The position numbers and the translations under genes were made by a program. Below, in pieces: positions 48,220-60,404 of a stretch of 64,000 nucleotides of DNA (positions within the stretch are counted from its first letter, which is position 1; each line of letters opens with the position of its first letter). Origin of the DNA: Bagarius yarrelli (taxonomy: Eukaryota; Chordata; Actinopteri; Siluriformes; Sisoridae); assembly GCA_005784505.1 (NCBI GenBank), contig VCAZ01000021.1, positions 3,141,308-3,205,307 of the forward strand, given 5' to 3'. Below the pieces are notes generated by a model. It had not been told where the DNA came from. It searched no databases and worked only from the letters and a program-made list of their open reading frames with translations.

Positions 48220-49835
48220 TGGTAAGGTTGTGGCTCATGTTTATGTTTTGTTCCATGTTTTATGTTTCCTGTTCATGTTTCTTGTTTTATGTTTATATCA
48301 CATTTATATTTTGAGTTCTTGCTCATTGTTTATGCCTTTGTTTACTTCCTGCTCTCTCCTTGTCATGTGTTCCTGACGAGTTGGTGAAGTGTATATGTTG
48401 ATTGTTCACTTGTGTATATAAACTGCGCCTTAGAGTTCTGCAATACTACTTGCTTTAGTGTTGTTTCGTTACAGAATCTTTGATCCAAAATATGAACCCA
48501 GCAGTTAGCCGCATTATGAAGTCTATGTACAAGAGTTTTGTGAGCTCAGTAACCAGGTGAGATGTGGTGCTTAAGGACATCTTCTGGATTGGGCTGCAGG
48601 AATCTTTTCAGCCTAAGTTGCCAGGAGTAAAATTTCACTGGTCCTTGGCTGAATACATAGACTATGCTTTGCTGCTAAGTGGGTCCTCATTCATTGATGG
48701 GCGAAGAAACCCCGCAACCCTGCTGCATCGGCCAGGCCGAAAGCAGGTTGTATTATGTCTGTCGAGCCGGAGTTCATTCACAATGTGCCTGCCAAACCAG
48801 AAGCAGCCTTTGTCAGGTCTGCTGAGCCAGAGCTCACTCACATTCTGTCTGCCAAACCAGAGACTGTTCCTGCATTGAGCAACATGTTTAAGCCTGCCTG
48901 TTACACTAAAGCTCGCTCATGCTGCACTTGCTGAGCCGGAGCTCGCTCATGCCCATGCCATTGAGAAGGAGCTTATTCATGTCCTGACTGCCAAGCTGTA
49001 AGCAGTTCGTGTCGAGCCTGCCAAGCCAGAAGCAGTTAGCTACCGCCTCACGATAAGCCCGCAATGCCAAAGATGGCACCCAATAAGCCTGCCATGCCAA
49101 AGATGGCTCACGCCGAGCCCGCCATGCCAGAGATGGCCCATGCCGAGTTGATAATTTATTTATTTTATTTTTGCTAAAACCATAGCTGCCATAGGTTTTT
49201 TTTGTTAAAATCTAAGTTATTTGATGTAAGTTTTTTTTGTAATAAATGCAAAGCAAATTATATTTGTGTCTTTCCTGTCTTTTTTGCCAATCTGAAATAT
49301 GATTCGATCCGTGACTCAAAAACTGTGATGTGATCCGAACCGTGAGTTTTGTTATCTGTTGCACCACTAGTTAAGGCTCATATTCATGTTTTGTTCCATG
49401 TTTATGTTTCTTGTTTCATGTTTGTATTGTGTTTATGTTTTGAGTTCTTGTTCATTGTTCATGCCTTTGTTTACTTCCTGTTTTATTCTTGTCTTGTGAT
49501 CCTTGTTTCCCAAGTGTTCCTGTCACGTGACCCTGTGACCCTTGTCCTTGTGTCGTGTTCCCACTGGTCTTGTGTATTTATAGCCCTTGTGTTTCCCTTT
49601 GTCTTTGTTGAGGATTTTGGTTTGTCCCTGTACTGCTGTCATTAGTCTGTCTTTGTCAAGTTAAGTAAAGTTAATAATATTCTAGTCAATTTCATGATAA
49701 TTGTTTTGTTTAGGTTTGTGCTAAGCTAAGCTAAGTCAAGTCAAATCTGGATTAGTTTATTTTTTGGTCAATTTTTTATGCTAAGTGTTCACTTGTGTAA
49801 ATAAACTCCACACACTGGGGTTTCGTTCAGAAGGT
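48220..49835 (+). mobile_element. LTR element with both LTRs, gag remnant only
   Basis: Left LTR (48220-48474) starts tggtaaggttgtggctcatg, has an internal deletion and ends cgttaca. Internal sequence opens MNPAVSRIMKSMYKSFVSSV near 48492, followed by a stop, then VLKDIFWIGLQESF and a WSLAEYIDYALLLSGSSF block (48564-48690), a gag-like piece. From 48720 to 49140 comes the Pro/Glu linker with units such as PAKPEAAFV and, near the end, 30-bp repeats encoding PAMPKMA. A hAT end is inserted at 49141-49369. The right LTR (49370-49835) carries the tata-like tgtatttata and aataaact. No pol genes are present, so it depends on other elements or has lost them. Confidence 0.7.
49141..49369 (+). mobile_element. 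hAT right-end fragment inside LTR element
   Basis: 'gattcgatccgtgactcaaa' followed by aactgtgatgtgatccg and 'ttatctgttgcaccactag' is typical of the 3' end of a fish hAT group. It separates the gag-linker remnant from the right LTR, so it either inserted there or the element recombined. Confidence 0.6.
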
Positions 49836-49839
49836 CTTA

Positions 49840-50748
49840 CTTTAGGTTAGGAGTTTGCAATAAGTTATTTGCTTTGTCCATTTACTGATTGTAACCCCAT
49901 GCTGATGCACCAAAGGACAAAGAACTTATTTTTATGCTTTTATTCGCTCAGCAAGGCCTCTTTTTAATATCTTTCTTTCATCCTAATGTAAATAGAGATT
50001 TTTTATCTTTAAGACACTGGGGAGGTCTGGATCTTTTATCTATCAATCAAAGAAGATTTATGTATCTCAGTGGGAGCACGTTGTTTCGTGTGTTCTTGAA
50101 ATGGAATATCCTTGTCTGTTCATCAGCGAAACAGCAATGCTTAGTTTCCTGGGGGGCATTCATGTTAAGCAAGGAATCTCAAATGCTTCTGAAATATCAC
50201 ATGACTCGCAATATCCTCTTGGCATGCTGCTGATTAAATCTGTAAAATGGATGTGGGGATTCGATGGCTTTCACATTAGGTTACTCTAAGATCTGATTTC
50301 AGTTCAGGTTTTATAAAAACCGTATCATGGTAATAAAAAACAGATCAGATAGGTGTTATACTATGCCTATGTTCTTGAGTTCTGTTTTTCTTTGCTACTG
50401 TGATTTCTCTATTTTTATATATTTAAGCATTTTCTTATGTACTGATATCCATTAATCTATCAATTTTTTGTAACATGTCCTACTCCAGGTCAGAGGCAAA
50501 CATAGGCTGGCGAGGCACAGTTTAGACACACATGTGATATGTACAATTTGTCCATGCTAAACAGCTGGAAAGACATTTGTAGAACCCACACAGGGAGAGC
50601 TTGCAAAATTTATGCACACAGAGCAGATGCAGGTATTACACCCATAGACTCAGGCAAACCTGCTTAGTAAAAGGCCTCCACATTCCTTATTAATGTGATG
50701 CACTATCATTGACATCACTTGAAGAATCAATTTTGGGGAGAGGTACTA
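49840..50748. other. No gene recognised
   Basis: AT-rich. Frames at 49934-50289 (99 and 62 codons) overlap and have no domain that I can name, although CFHPN- and hydrophobic-like stretches could derive from a LINE. Confidence 0.35.
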
Positions 50749-50749
50749 C

Positions 50750-51570
50750 AGGTACTAATTCAAAATGCAAGGCAGAATTGTAAACAGTGCGCAGGCATTG
50801 GCCTTTGATGACCTGCTGCAGACGCACGTGAGTGTTTTGTGGCCTGCGTGTTGTGGTTCATTCCATCCTCTACTGCAGGTACTGGGGAAGGTTCCGCTGA
50901 TTATGGATACATGAGTGGATGTTAACCTATAATGCACTGGAATGGTGTGAGACCAGTAGATGAATAGGTGAGGGAGTTGTGTGCATACTTAGCCCAGGGT
51001 AAAAAATCTCTTGATTCTACACCTGGCCGTTGCTTTGAGGATGGTAACCAAGGCTGACGTGTGTGTCGACTCTTCTACAGATTTCGTGCCAGAAATGAGA
51101 GGTAAATTAAGGCCCCCCGATTAGACACAATGTCCTCCGGTATGCTGAACCAACGGAACACATAGTAAAAAAGCTGTGTCATGCTCTCAATTGCAGTGGG
51201 AAGGCCTTTAAGTGGCACCAAACATCAAACGATGACAGTGATTCAGTAAATCCCTAATAATCTCATTCACAAATGATTGGGAGACTGCTAGCGCATTAGC
51301 AATTCCATATGGCATTACTCGGTACTCGTAGTGCCCTCTGGCGATGACGAAGGCCGTCCTCCATTCGTCCTTCAATCTTATTCTTACTAGATTATATGCT
51401 TTTCGTAGGTCAATCTTAGTAAAGATGCAGGCCTCCCTTATTTTCAACTAGGCACTATAACACCTGAAAAAGAGAATGCCTGCCTCTGCCGGTGAGGTGG
51501 AAGGTTGAATAAACCCTGATGCTTACCCTAGAGCTTTCTCAATGTAGCTTTCTATAGCCCTTGTTTCTAG
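50750..51570 (-). pseudogene. Ty3/Gypsy pol fragment, internally deleted
   Basis: Minus-strand order: a PLETRAIESYIEKALG-like block near 51510, then KIDLRKAYNLVRIRLKDEWR and GHYEYRVMPYGIANA (51260-51420), which are RT motifs including the LRxAYNLVRI stretch before the active site. The YIDD box is replaced by unrelated residues and the sequence jumps to integrase-like blocks: VFRWFSIPEDIVSNRG at about 51115-51160 and LPWAKYAHNSLTYSSTGLTP near 50990-50930. RT C-terminus, RNase H and part of integrase are deleted. Related to the longer copy at 56827-60100. Confidence 0.8.
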
Positions 51571-51574
51571 TGGT

Positions 51575-53640
51575 GAAAGAATGACATACTCAGAGGTGGC
51601 ATAGCTATTCAACAGTGCTGTCCCAGGAGTGCCTTAGCTTTACTGAATATTGAAGCTTTTCTAAATACTGAATATATCTCAGGGTTTTCTTCAAAAATAT
51701 TTTGTAACTATATGTGTGTCTGACATGAGAACCTCTTTTTATTGTATTATGACAGTAGAGGAAATGAGTGACAAGTTGGACATGCATCACATTTTAAAAG
51801 TTGTTAATAGCAATACATAACATGATTAGAGCAGTAGTTTTAGAGGAGACTTTATGATTGTTTTCCTTTCTTACCTTTAAGATGTACTGCCTATTTACAC
51901 TTAAATACCTTTAATTATTTTAGACATTGTCATTAATTAAATGTAACTGTTGTTCTGCCACTTTTTACATGACCCAACAGCACTGCACTTTGGACTTTGC
52001 ACCAGAGTGTGTTTTGACAAATAAGAACATAATAACCAGAGGTCTTTTATCTTTTTACTTTGTCTTGTTTTCTGAGGATTATAGGCACAATTAAAGTGTT
52101 ATAATCATGTTGTTAATTATTAATCATAGTTAGTTTCATATCACAATATGTCAGTTCTACAGTCAAAATTTGTATTAAATATATTTATAGAATTTCCGCT
52201 GTATACTGTATACTATAATACTAACATTAAAAGTTTTTTTGTTTGACCATAGAATCTTGAATTATTCACCATCAGCAATGAGGCCTTGCTAATATACCTC
52301 TATTTCTTGTAACCAGAGGTGTCCTGTTCCAAGCTAACCCTAAAAATGACCAGTGTAATTGTAGATGTTCATCAGAAAACACACCTGAGTTTATTGAATG
52401 GAAAAGTCAACTGTTGGGATTGGTTGGAATGAAACTTGCACCCACACTGACCCTTTTCAAATAGAATTTAACACCCCAGATTTTACCCCAAACCAGTTGA
52501 AGAGGCCTCTCTTTCATGCAGCCGTAAAGAGGTCTGCTATCTTTTAGCCATCCGGCCTGTAAAAGTAATGCCTCTAGCAGGTGTACAGGTAGTCATCGCT
52601 CTCGTAATTTTGAACCATGAAATGGGCAGGAAAGGAAGTTCTGGGTCATTAGAAAGGAAAGGGTCTGGCAGCATGCAGGTGCCTAACGAACAGTGTTTAT
52701 ACAGAAGGCCATATGGACATAGCAAAAGTCCATTCTCCTCATGGATTTTATTTAACTTAACACAGAAACGGGTTATGTTTCCTAAACTTTAAAAGAATTT
52801 TAATTTATTAACACTTTATACAGTGCAACTAAAATGATATTGTTTACAATAAGAGAAAGTCCTCTGGCCTCAATCTTTAGATCTTCATTATCTGGTCATT
52901 TTAAAACTCTAACTAATAAGGAAAACAGGTAAAGTGCAGCAACAAATTGAATGTAAAATGGATTTTGTAATTAAAGCTTTCTAGGATAAGTATTTTTTAT
53001 TTATAATGTTACTGTGCATGAGCTTTATTGTTCCACAAATTTATTTACAAAAATAATTTTTTGGGGGGGCTCAAAAATATTAATTATCATATAAACTGTT
53101 TTGAGTTATTTCGTAAGTAAATATAAATCTTAAGTATGTGTGACCAATCACAGTGATAAAAGCATTAATGTGATCAAACCCTTGTTTGGTAGCTCTTAAC
53201 GTCCAGCTGGGTCTACCATGGGTAAACTTTCTGATCTACACGGATGTCAAAGCTTTGCATGTAATCCACATTTAATTAGCTTGGTAATTTAAGATCTCCC
53301 TAACAAACTCATCACTTTTGGGAGCCCATCAGAGGCCCATTTTTCCACAAGTTAATATAATTATTTAGGATCTTAATAAAAAGCTCATTGGCAGTGTAAA
53401 AAAACACTTGTTTTAGCTTGTCAAAAACGGCTCTGTTAACAGTGACCTATTTCAGTGCATTTTGCTTTAAATGCTAATGAGCTTTGTTCACCCCACCCCT
53501 CTTTTCTGTGGGGCATTTCCACTTCCAAAACGTCTCACAATCATTTTTAATGACTTATTAAATCATTAACAGACACTATTATAAACCATCTACAAAGGCA
53601 ACCTTAAACTTGTGTTAACATGTTATCTTTACTGATAACG
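51575..53640. other. No gene recognised
   Basis: AT-rich non-coding DNA with a G run at 53063. No supported exon. Confidence 0.4.
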
Positions 53641-53649
53641 TACACAGTT

Positions 53650-53975
53650 TGCTTGTACCATACTTTTTTTACTTTTACCTGAGTACATTTGTAAAGAAGA
53701 AACATTACTCTTACTTTGCTACATTGGACTACACTCAAGTTATTTTTTTCTTTATTTTGTTCTACATATCACTAAAATGCTTTATTTTTGCCAGAGCAAC
53801 TGTCACCAGAGCATCTACCTAGCACATGATCAGATGTAGCAACAAACAAGACTGACGCATGAGCCAAGCAATCCACACACAAGCTGTCAGCGGCATAGCG
53901 GCACAATCTCTTCACTTACCTGAAAATGGCAGAGGCAACTGTACCCAATGCTGAAACTATAAAGGAGTAACACCC
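53650..53975 (+). mobile_element. hAT-like 5' end fragment
   Basis: 'acttttacctgagtacattt' and related phrases near 53660-53750 match the subterminal part of a fish hAT group (acttttacttgagtacatt). Near 53926 a short frame opens, MAEATVPNAETIKE then stop, in the place of a transposase start. A matching tacttgagtag-type end lies at 60260-60400. The 6.3 kb between them hold other elements, so the two may be halves of one interrupted copy. Confidence 0.45.
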
Positions 53976-54047
53976 CGGCCTCATATACAAAGCATGTTTC
54001 GCTTATACAAGGTGCAAAAGAACAGCTTTATAATGTGGCGCCATACA

Positions 54048-55735
54048 ACAACGTCTTATTCTCCTTTTGGCTGTTCCCTTTCTGGGGTCGCCACAGCGAA
54101 TCATCTGTCTCCACCTAACCCTATTCTTTACATCCTCTTCACTCACACTCACTAACTTCATGTCCTCGTTTATCGCATATTCCTTACTTTTTGGTCTTCC
54201 TCCTTGCTTTCTGCCTTGTGGCTTCATTTCTAACATCCCCCTACTAATATATTTACTATCCCTTTTCTGTACATGTCCAAGCCACCTTAATCTGGCTTCC
54301 CTGACTTTCTCCCCAAAACATCTAACATGAGCCGGCCCCCTGATAAACTCGTTCCTAATCCTGTCCAACCTCGTCACTCCCAAAGAAAACCTCAACATCT
54401 TCAGCTCTGCTATTTCCAGATCTGCTACCTGTCTCTTCCTGATACAGTGATATTGTCCTGTCACACTTCACTGCTGACACGTTTCTCCACCCATTCCAAC
54501 CTGCCTGTACTCGCTACTTTACCTCTTTTACACACATTCCATTGCTCTGGACTGTCGACCCCAAGTATTTAAAGTCCTTTAACTCTTTTACCTCTTCACC
54601 CTGTAATCTCACTGTTCCACTTCCTTCCCTTTCATTCAAACTCATGTACTCTGTCCGCTTCGACTGACTTTCATTCCTCTTCTCTCCCCAACCTCTTCAG
54701 GTTTCTTCAAAAGAGAAGTCCACCTGCTCCCTGGTCTCACTACAGATCACAATGTTATTTGCAAACATTATTGTCCAAGGAGATTCCTGTCTGACCTCGT
54801 CTGTTAACCGATCCATCACCACCGCAAACAAGAAGGGACTCAGAGCTGATCCCTGATGCAGTCCAACCTCTACTTTGAACTCCTCTGTCTGACCTACTGC
54901 AACACCTCACTACTGTCCTGCTTTCCTCATACATATCCTGCACCACCCTGACATACTTCTCTGCTATTTCTGACTTCCTCATACAATACCACAGCTCTTA
55001 GTACCCTGTCATATACTTTCTCCAGGTCTAAAAAAAAAACAAAGCAGCTCCCTACAACCATCTCTGTACTTCTCAATCAGCATTCTCAGAGCAAAGATTG
55101 CATCTGTAGTGCTCTTTCTGGGCATAAAACCATACTGCTGCTCACAAATATCTACCACCCTCTTTAACCTAGCTTTCACTACTCTTTACCATAGCTTCAT
55201 TTTATGACTCATCAACCTTATGCCTCTGTAGTTGTTGCAACGCTGCACAACATCCTTGTTCTTAAAGATAGGCACCATTACACTCCTCTTCCATTCCCCA
55301 GGCATCTTCTCACTCACTAAAGTCATGTTAAACAATCTAGTAAGATATTCCACTGCTGCCTCTCCTAGACATTGCCACACCTCCACCAGTATCTCATCAG
55401 GACCAACCGTCTTTTCTCTTGTCATCCTATTCAAAGCCATCCTAACTTCGTATGTACTAATCTTTTGAACTTCCTGCTTCACATTGTTTATCACTTCCTT
55501 CTCTAGTGTCTAACCACCACCGAGTTTCCTCCTTCCATATGACACACCTAGCACATTTCTTCCTGTGTCCCTGTCCAATTCTGCTGTAGTTTGCCATTCA
55601 TCTAGAAACACTAACTGACCGCCCAGAGCCTGTTTCAACTCCTGTCTAAATTCTTCACAGTATTCTTCCCTTTTCAGCCTCCACCACCTGTTTTTTTTCT
55701 ACCTTTCTCTACCTCTTCCAGACCAACATCTTCAG
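54048..55735 (-). pseudogene. RTE-type LINE, RT to 3' end
   Basis: On the minus strand: RT block VGPDEILVEVWQCLGEAAVE and SVMVPIFKNKDVVQRCNNYR with GIRLMSHKMKLW (55186-55494), then KYVRVVQDMYEESRTVVR (near 54930-54960), then the active site region at 54754-54765, where FADD is expected but FANN is encoded, so catalysis would be lost. The C-terminal part KMLRFSLGVTRLDRIRNEFI and VREARLRWLGHVQKRDSKYI (54150-54464) follows and the copy ends in the usual gtcgcca... terminus near 54095-54048. Frame shifts and stops break it into pieces. The endonuclease part upstream is largely missing. Confidence 0.85.
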
Positions 55736-55882
55736 CATAGAAAAACGTCTAACTTGAGGAAATACGTTTTGTAAGGTTACACATTCAGTATTAAAAGAGA
55801 AGTCTGTAATATCCTTTTAATGTTTATAAACATTATGTTATATTTAGTGTAAAGATGTTGGATTGCAACACAGCTAAAATAT

Positions 55883-56155
55883 GTGTGAGATGGAATTTTG
55901 TATCTTTTATCGTTCGTATGAGGATTTTAAACCCCCTTGTTGTCACTGCATTAAAAGGCACTGTGTCTTTAGCAATGGTAGCGGGTTACAGCGTTAGTGA
56001 TCTCTAGGTGTTTTTGTAACGTCTTTTCATATGCTGTAACAGCTGTACTTTTTTGCCTGCTACTAGACAGAGTGTCTTCTCAAACAGCAGCCTGTGGTTA
56101 TTTTTTCTCTTGCAAATTACCTTTTTGGCTTTGTGTCTGTCACTTTGAAGCCGAA
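55883..56155 (+). repeat. Left arm of ~0.3-kb inverted repeat pair
   Basis: The inverted complement of this stretch lies at 57593-57895. For example 'atggaattttgtatctttta' followed by tcgttcgtatgaggatttt here appears reversed as 'aaaatcctcatacaaacgat' at 57847. Identity is high by eye (about 90%) apart from a ~30-base indel near 56045. The left arm adjoins a hAT-like region on its right. Confidence 0.85.
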
Positions 56156-56159
56156 ATAA

Positions 56160-56770
56160 TCCCATATTACAGACATGCTGGGTTTTTTTGTTAATAATTA
56201 GCGAAATAATCTTGGATTCCTCTAGCTCGGACAAAGGCATAATCTCATGCTACTGCATGTTTCTTTTTGTTCTTTTTTCAATTATGGGCCTAGCATGTAC
56301 ATGACCAACATGGTGATTGGCAGCACGAAGGTGATTGCGATTGGATATCGATTAATCGTTCAGCACTACTCGCTATTTTCATTAAAATGCTTACGCACCT
56401 CTCTTAAACTTAAATAGCCTATCAGATGTTTTAATAAACGAGTGTGAATATCAATAAGATATTTAAACACGGTTGCATTGTGTTGAACTCGCGTTTGGTT
56501 GTGCCATCTGCATGTGAGGTCAAAACAACTGCAAAATAAGTGCTGGTCCTGCCGGAAATTGTTAATAAAAAAGGACATTTTAGCCGACCACTGTGACAGT
56601 ATTAAGGTTTTTTTTGCTTCCGATAAACATCAGAACACCATTGTGTGTAAACATCCCGGCCAAATACGGAAACACATACGGAGCAACTTATTCCATCACC
56701 TTAACCACTTCCACCCTTTATCATATGCAGCATGCCGCCCATAAACATCTCAACAAACATCCCAAAAAAT
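56160..56770 (+). pseudogene. hAT-like BED zinc-finger remnant
   Basis: Near 56499-56744 the plus-strand residues HQNTIVCKHPGQIRKHIRSN followed by LFHHLNHFHPLSYAA recall a BED-type zinc finger of hAT transposases: a VC..C then N-L..HL...HP layout, with the second Cys missing. The stretch 'gattggatatcgattaatcg' with ttcagcactac at 56342 is the sort of phrase found in the 5' part of such elements. Short and disabled. Confidence 0.45.
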
Positions 56771-56826
56771 AAGAATTCAATTAAAACTTTTCCTACTCTT
56801 TTTCCTACTCTCAGCCCAGCTCCAGA

Positions 56827-59800
56827 ATGGCAACCTTCTATTTTGCACTTCCAGATAAGTTCAATGGCCTAAATGCTGCAAAGGATTTTTACGCCAGTGT
56901 CAGATTTTCTTTATGAACCAGCCCACTGCTTTTCCTACTGAAAGTAAGAAATATTTGGAACTTAGACCTATTGATTTAGTCGTCTGCTGACAACTTCATG
57001 GCACAGCTGCGCAAAGTTTTTAAATACCCTGAAAGAAATTTGGACATTTCAAGCCAAATGTTTAGGCTATGTCAAGGTGAGCTTTCTGCAGCTGAATATG
57101 CTATTCAGTTCTGCACTCTGGCGGCTCAAAGCGGGCGGAATGAGGTGGCACATAAACCAGGGTTTAGAGAGGGATTGAGCACATGATTACAAGCAGAGCT
57201 TACTTGTCGGGATCACACAGGCACGTTCTCAAAGTATGTGGCAATGGCAGTGGAGTTGGATTACCTCCTACATAACAGCCCCCTCGAGAAAAACAAAAAT
57301 GCACCTTACACACTGTTTGCTACTATGGCATTGCCCCAGTGAGCCTAGTCAGGTGGGCGTCACCAAACTAATGAGCGTCGTCGCAAACTTCTAGACAAGT
57401 TATGTTTCTACTTTGGGGGTTCTAATCATGTCAGCTCCAACTGCCCTAAGAAAACTTATTTTACATCTTTCAGTCATCTAAGTACCCCATAATTCTGGGG
57501 TATCCCTGGCTACTGACACACGATTCCACTATCGTATGGGCCAGGCGAGAGATCAAGCAACGGTCGACCCAGGAACTGTTTCCACCCTACACTTCGGCTT
57601 TGAAGTGACAGACACCAAGCCAAAAAGGTAATTTGCAAGAGAAAAAATAACCACAGGCTGCTGTTTAAAAAGTGTGTTGCTAAAAAGTCGTCTGAAATTC
57701 CAGCAGACACTCTACAGCAGTCACTCTACTCTACTCTACAGCATACAAAAGGACATTACAAAAACACCCAGAGATCATTAATGCTACAACCCACTACCAG
57801 TGCTAAAGACACAGTGCCTTTTAATGCAGTGACAACAAGGGAGTTTAAAATCCTCATACAAACGATAAAAGATACAAAATTCCATCTCTCACACACTTTG
57901 TCTAACTACCAATGCAATTACTCCTAAGATTCGCACCTATCTTCTGTCTCAGCCTGAAACCCAAGTCATGGAGTCTTACATTGATGATGCCCTAGCCCTA
58001 GGTTTCATCCGTGCCCCCACGTCACCTGCAGCCTCAGGCTTCTTTTTTGTCGAATAAAAGGACAGTGGGTTGCCTCCTTGCATTGATTAACATGATCTTA
58101 ACGCTGTGACAGTGAAATACCAATATGCTCTGCCACTAATACCCACCGCTCTTAAGCAATTACATGAAGAGTATTTACCAAGCTTAATCTGAGCAGTGCC
58201 TACAATCTAATACAATTTCATGAAGGAGATGAATGAAAGATGGCATTCATCACCAACAGGGACCATTATAAATATTTAATCATGCCGTATGGACACTTCA
58301 ACGCACCAGCAGTCTTTTAGTCATTCATTAATGAGATTTTCTCAGACCTTCTGAATCTGTGCATCATAGTTTACATTGATGATATCCTTATCTATTCACT
58401 CTCCTTTTGTAAACATATCCAACATCTACGCACTGTGCTACGCCGACTCAAGGAACACAAACACAAACTGTTTGTCAAAGCTGAGAAATGTGAGGTTTAC
58501 CAAGACCAAGTCATGTTTTTAGGTTACCACATTAGCACACAAGGGGTTGCCATGGAGGAGGCTGTGGTGGATTGGCCCTTACCTCAGACAGTCAAAGACT
58601 TTCAATGATTCCTGAGGTTTGCAAACTTCAGCCCTGATCATAACTCTACTCAAGGGTAAACCATCAAAGCTCTACTGGACGGTGCTAAAGTTAACCACAG
58701 CACCCATGCTGCAACATCCTGACCCTGTGCTACCATTTGTGGTGAAAGTGGATGCTTCAGACATGGCACCCCCTCTAAACTCCATCCTTGAACTATCTAT
58801 TTACGCAAGCTTAACCCATCAAATTATTAAAATATTATTATATTAAAAAATTATGATGTGGGGAACAAGGAGCTACGTGAAAGAAGCCCTGAAAGAATGG
58901 AAACTTGGCTGGAGGAAAGCACCCACCCGTTTCTGGTGATCACAGATCACAAAAATCTGGAGTATCTAAAGTCTTCTAAACGCCTCAATTCACAGCAAGC
59001 ACAATGGGCTTTCTTCTTCGAACATTTTCAGTTCACTGTGACCTATTGCCCTGGAACTAAGAAATGGTGAGGCTGATGCCTTGTCTTGAAGACACGACCC
59101 ATAGACCCATTCTCGATCCACAGATTGTGCTTTCTTCCGTACAATGGGACATTAAGATGAAATCACCAAAGTAATAGGCCTCCTCCAGCATCCTGTCCCA
59201 CCAGTAAACTATATGTACCAAGTACCTCACGTCACGTCACTAGTCATGTCATGGGTCCATCCCGCCCTTAGATCAGGGTATCCAAGCATCAAGCGAACCA
59301 CTGAATTAGTTAAAAATGTCTACTGGTTGCCAGGGTATGAGCAAGACATTATGGACTTTGTAAACACCTGCCAAGTTTGTGCACAATTCAAAATGCCATG
59401 CCACTGAATGGTTTCTGGGGCCTCTGCCAAAACACCAATGACCCTGGTCTCACATATCTATAGACTATAGACCTATCTAGCTCTCATGGTTTCACCATGG
59501 TTCTGACCATCATTGATCTGTTTTCCAAAGCCTGTCACTTAATTCCACTCACATGCCCACCGCCATGGAAACAGCAACCCGGTTGTTTATGCAAGCACGA
59601 TGGAGTGAATATATTCCCTGGGCGCATACGGCCAGAATTTTTTAACGCACTCCTCAATAGGTCTTTCCAATGTGTTCTCGGGTATGAACCTCCCATGTTT
59701 CCACGGTCAGGGGAACCATTAAGGTGGTAGAAGATTGGATGAGGCAAAGTCTGGAAAAACCACTTATGTCCGGCCACAAAGAGCTATACGCACCCAACGC

Positions 59801-60100
59801 ATTTAGGCAAACTGGCGCAGACGCCCCAACCGGGCATTATCAACCGGGCAAAAAGTATGCCTCTTAACCAGAGACCTCCGACTACGCCGACCAAGTAGGA
59901 AAACAGGGCCCAAATACGTTGGCCCTTTCAAGATAATTCATCAAATCAATCCAGTGACTTACAGGTTAGAACTCCCCAATCTTATCGCATCTCACTGTCG
60001 TTCCATGTCTGCCTGGTCAAGCCTAATTGTGCCAGTTACAACAATAAATCACAACCACCAGACCCGCCCGCTCCCATTGACATTGACGGGTACTGTAGGT
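56827..60100 (+). pseudogene. Ty3/Gypsy copy, gag to integrase, decayed
   Basis: Order: gag from ATG 56827 (MATFYFALPDKFNGLNAAKD), stops, then MFRLCQGELSAAEYAIQF at about 57058-57111; a zinc-knuckle-like CFYFGGSNHVSSNCPK near 57409 whose second Cys is Phe; a LGYPWLLTHDSTIVWARRE block at 57500-57550; interruption by the inverted arm 57593-57895; RT with LNPSAYNL-like residues and an intact YIDDILIYS at about 58372-58398; RNase H blocks VKVDASD (58745) and FLVITDHKNLEYL (58930-58970); integrase HPALRSGYPSIKRTTELVKN with CQVCAQ (59252-59390), a TIIDLFSKACHLIPL core start, then a gap; a C-terminal GPKYVGPFKIIHQINPVTYR block near 59912. Stops and frameshifts throughout. LTRs not identified. Confidence 0.85.
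57593..57895 (-). repeat. Right arm of ~0.3-kb inverted repeat pair
   Basis: Inverted copy of 55883-56155. It sits inside the Gypsy copy between the gag/protease-like part and the RT, replacing or splitting the coding sequence, so it is most simply an insertion. It also carries an extra ctctacagcagtcactctac-type stretch absent from the left arm. Confidence 0.85.
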
Positions 60101-60259
60101 ATTGGTTTTAATATCTTTACGTTTTGAAAATGTGGAAAGATTTAAGAAAAATTTGTGTTTCTTGTACCTTAATTTGTTATTTTTTAAAGATTATTTATCG
60201 AGATTAAATTTTTTAATATTTTTAATCATTTTTGCACTTTAATTTATGTTATATAATTT

Positions 60260-60400
60260 ATGCACTTAAAAAATAAACCAGACATTTTGTGCAAACAGTT
60301 ACTTAGTACTTGAGTAGTTTTTCACTACATACTTTTAATTGAGTAATATTACTTTAAAGTAATAAGGTCTTACTTAAGTACAATTTTTAGCTACTTAACC
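60260..60400 (+). mobile_element. hAT-like 3' end fragment
   Basis: 'acttagtacttgagtagttt' followed by ttcactacatacttttaattgagtaatatta resembles the subterminal repeats of the same hAT group as 53650-53750. Right terminus not resolved. Confidence 0.45.
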
Positions 60401-60404
60401 CACT

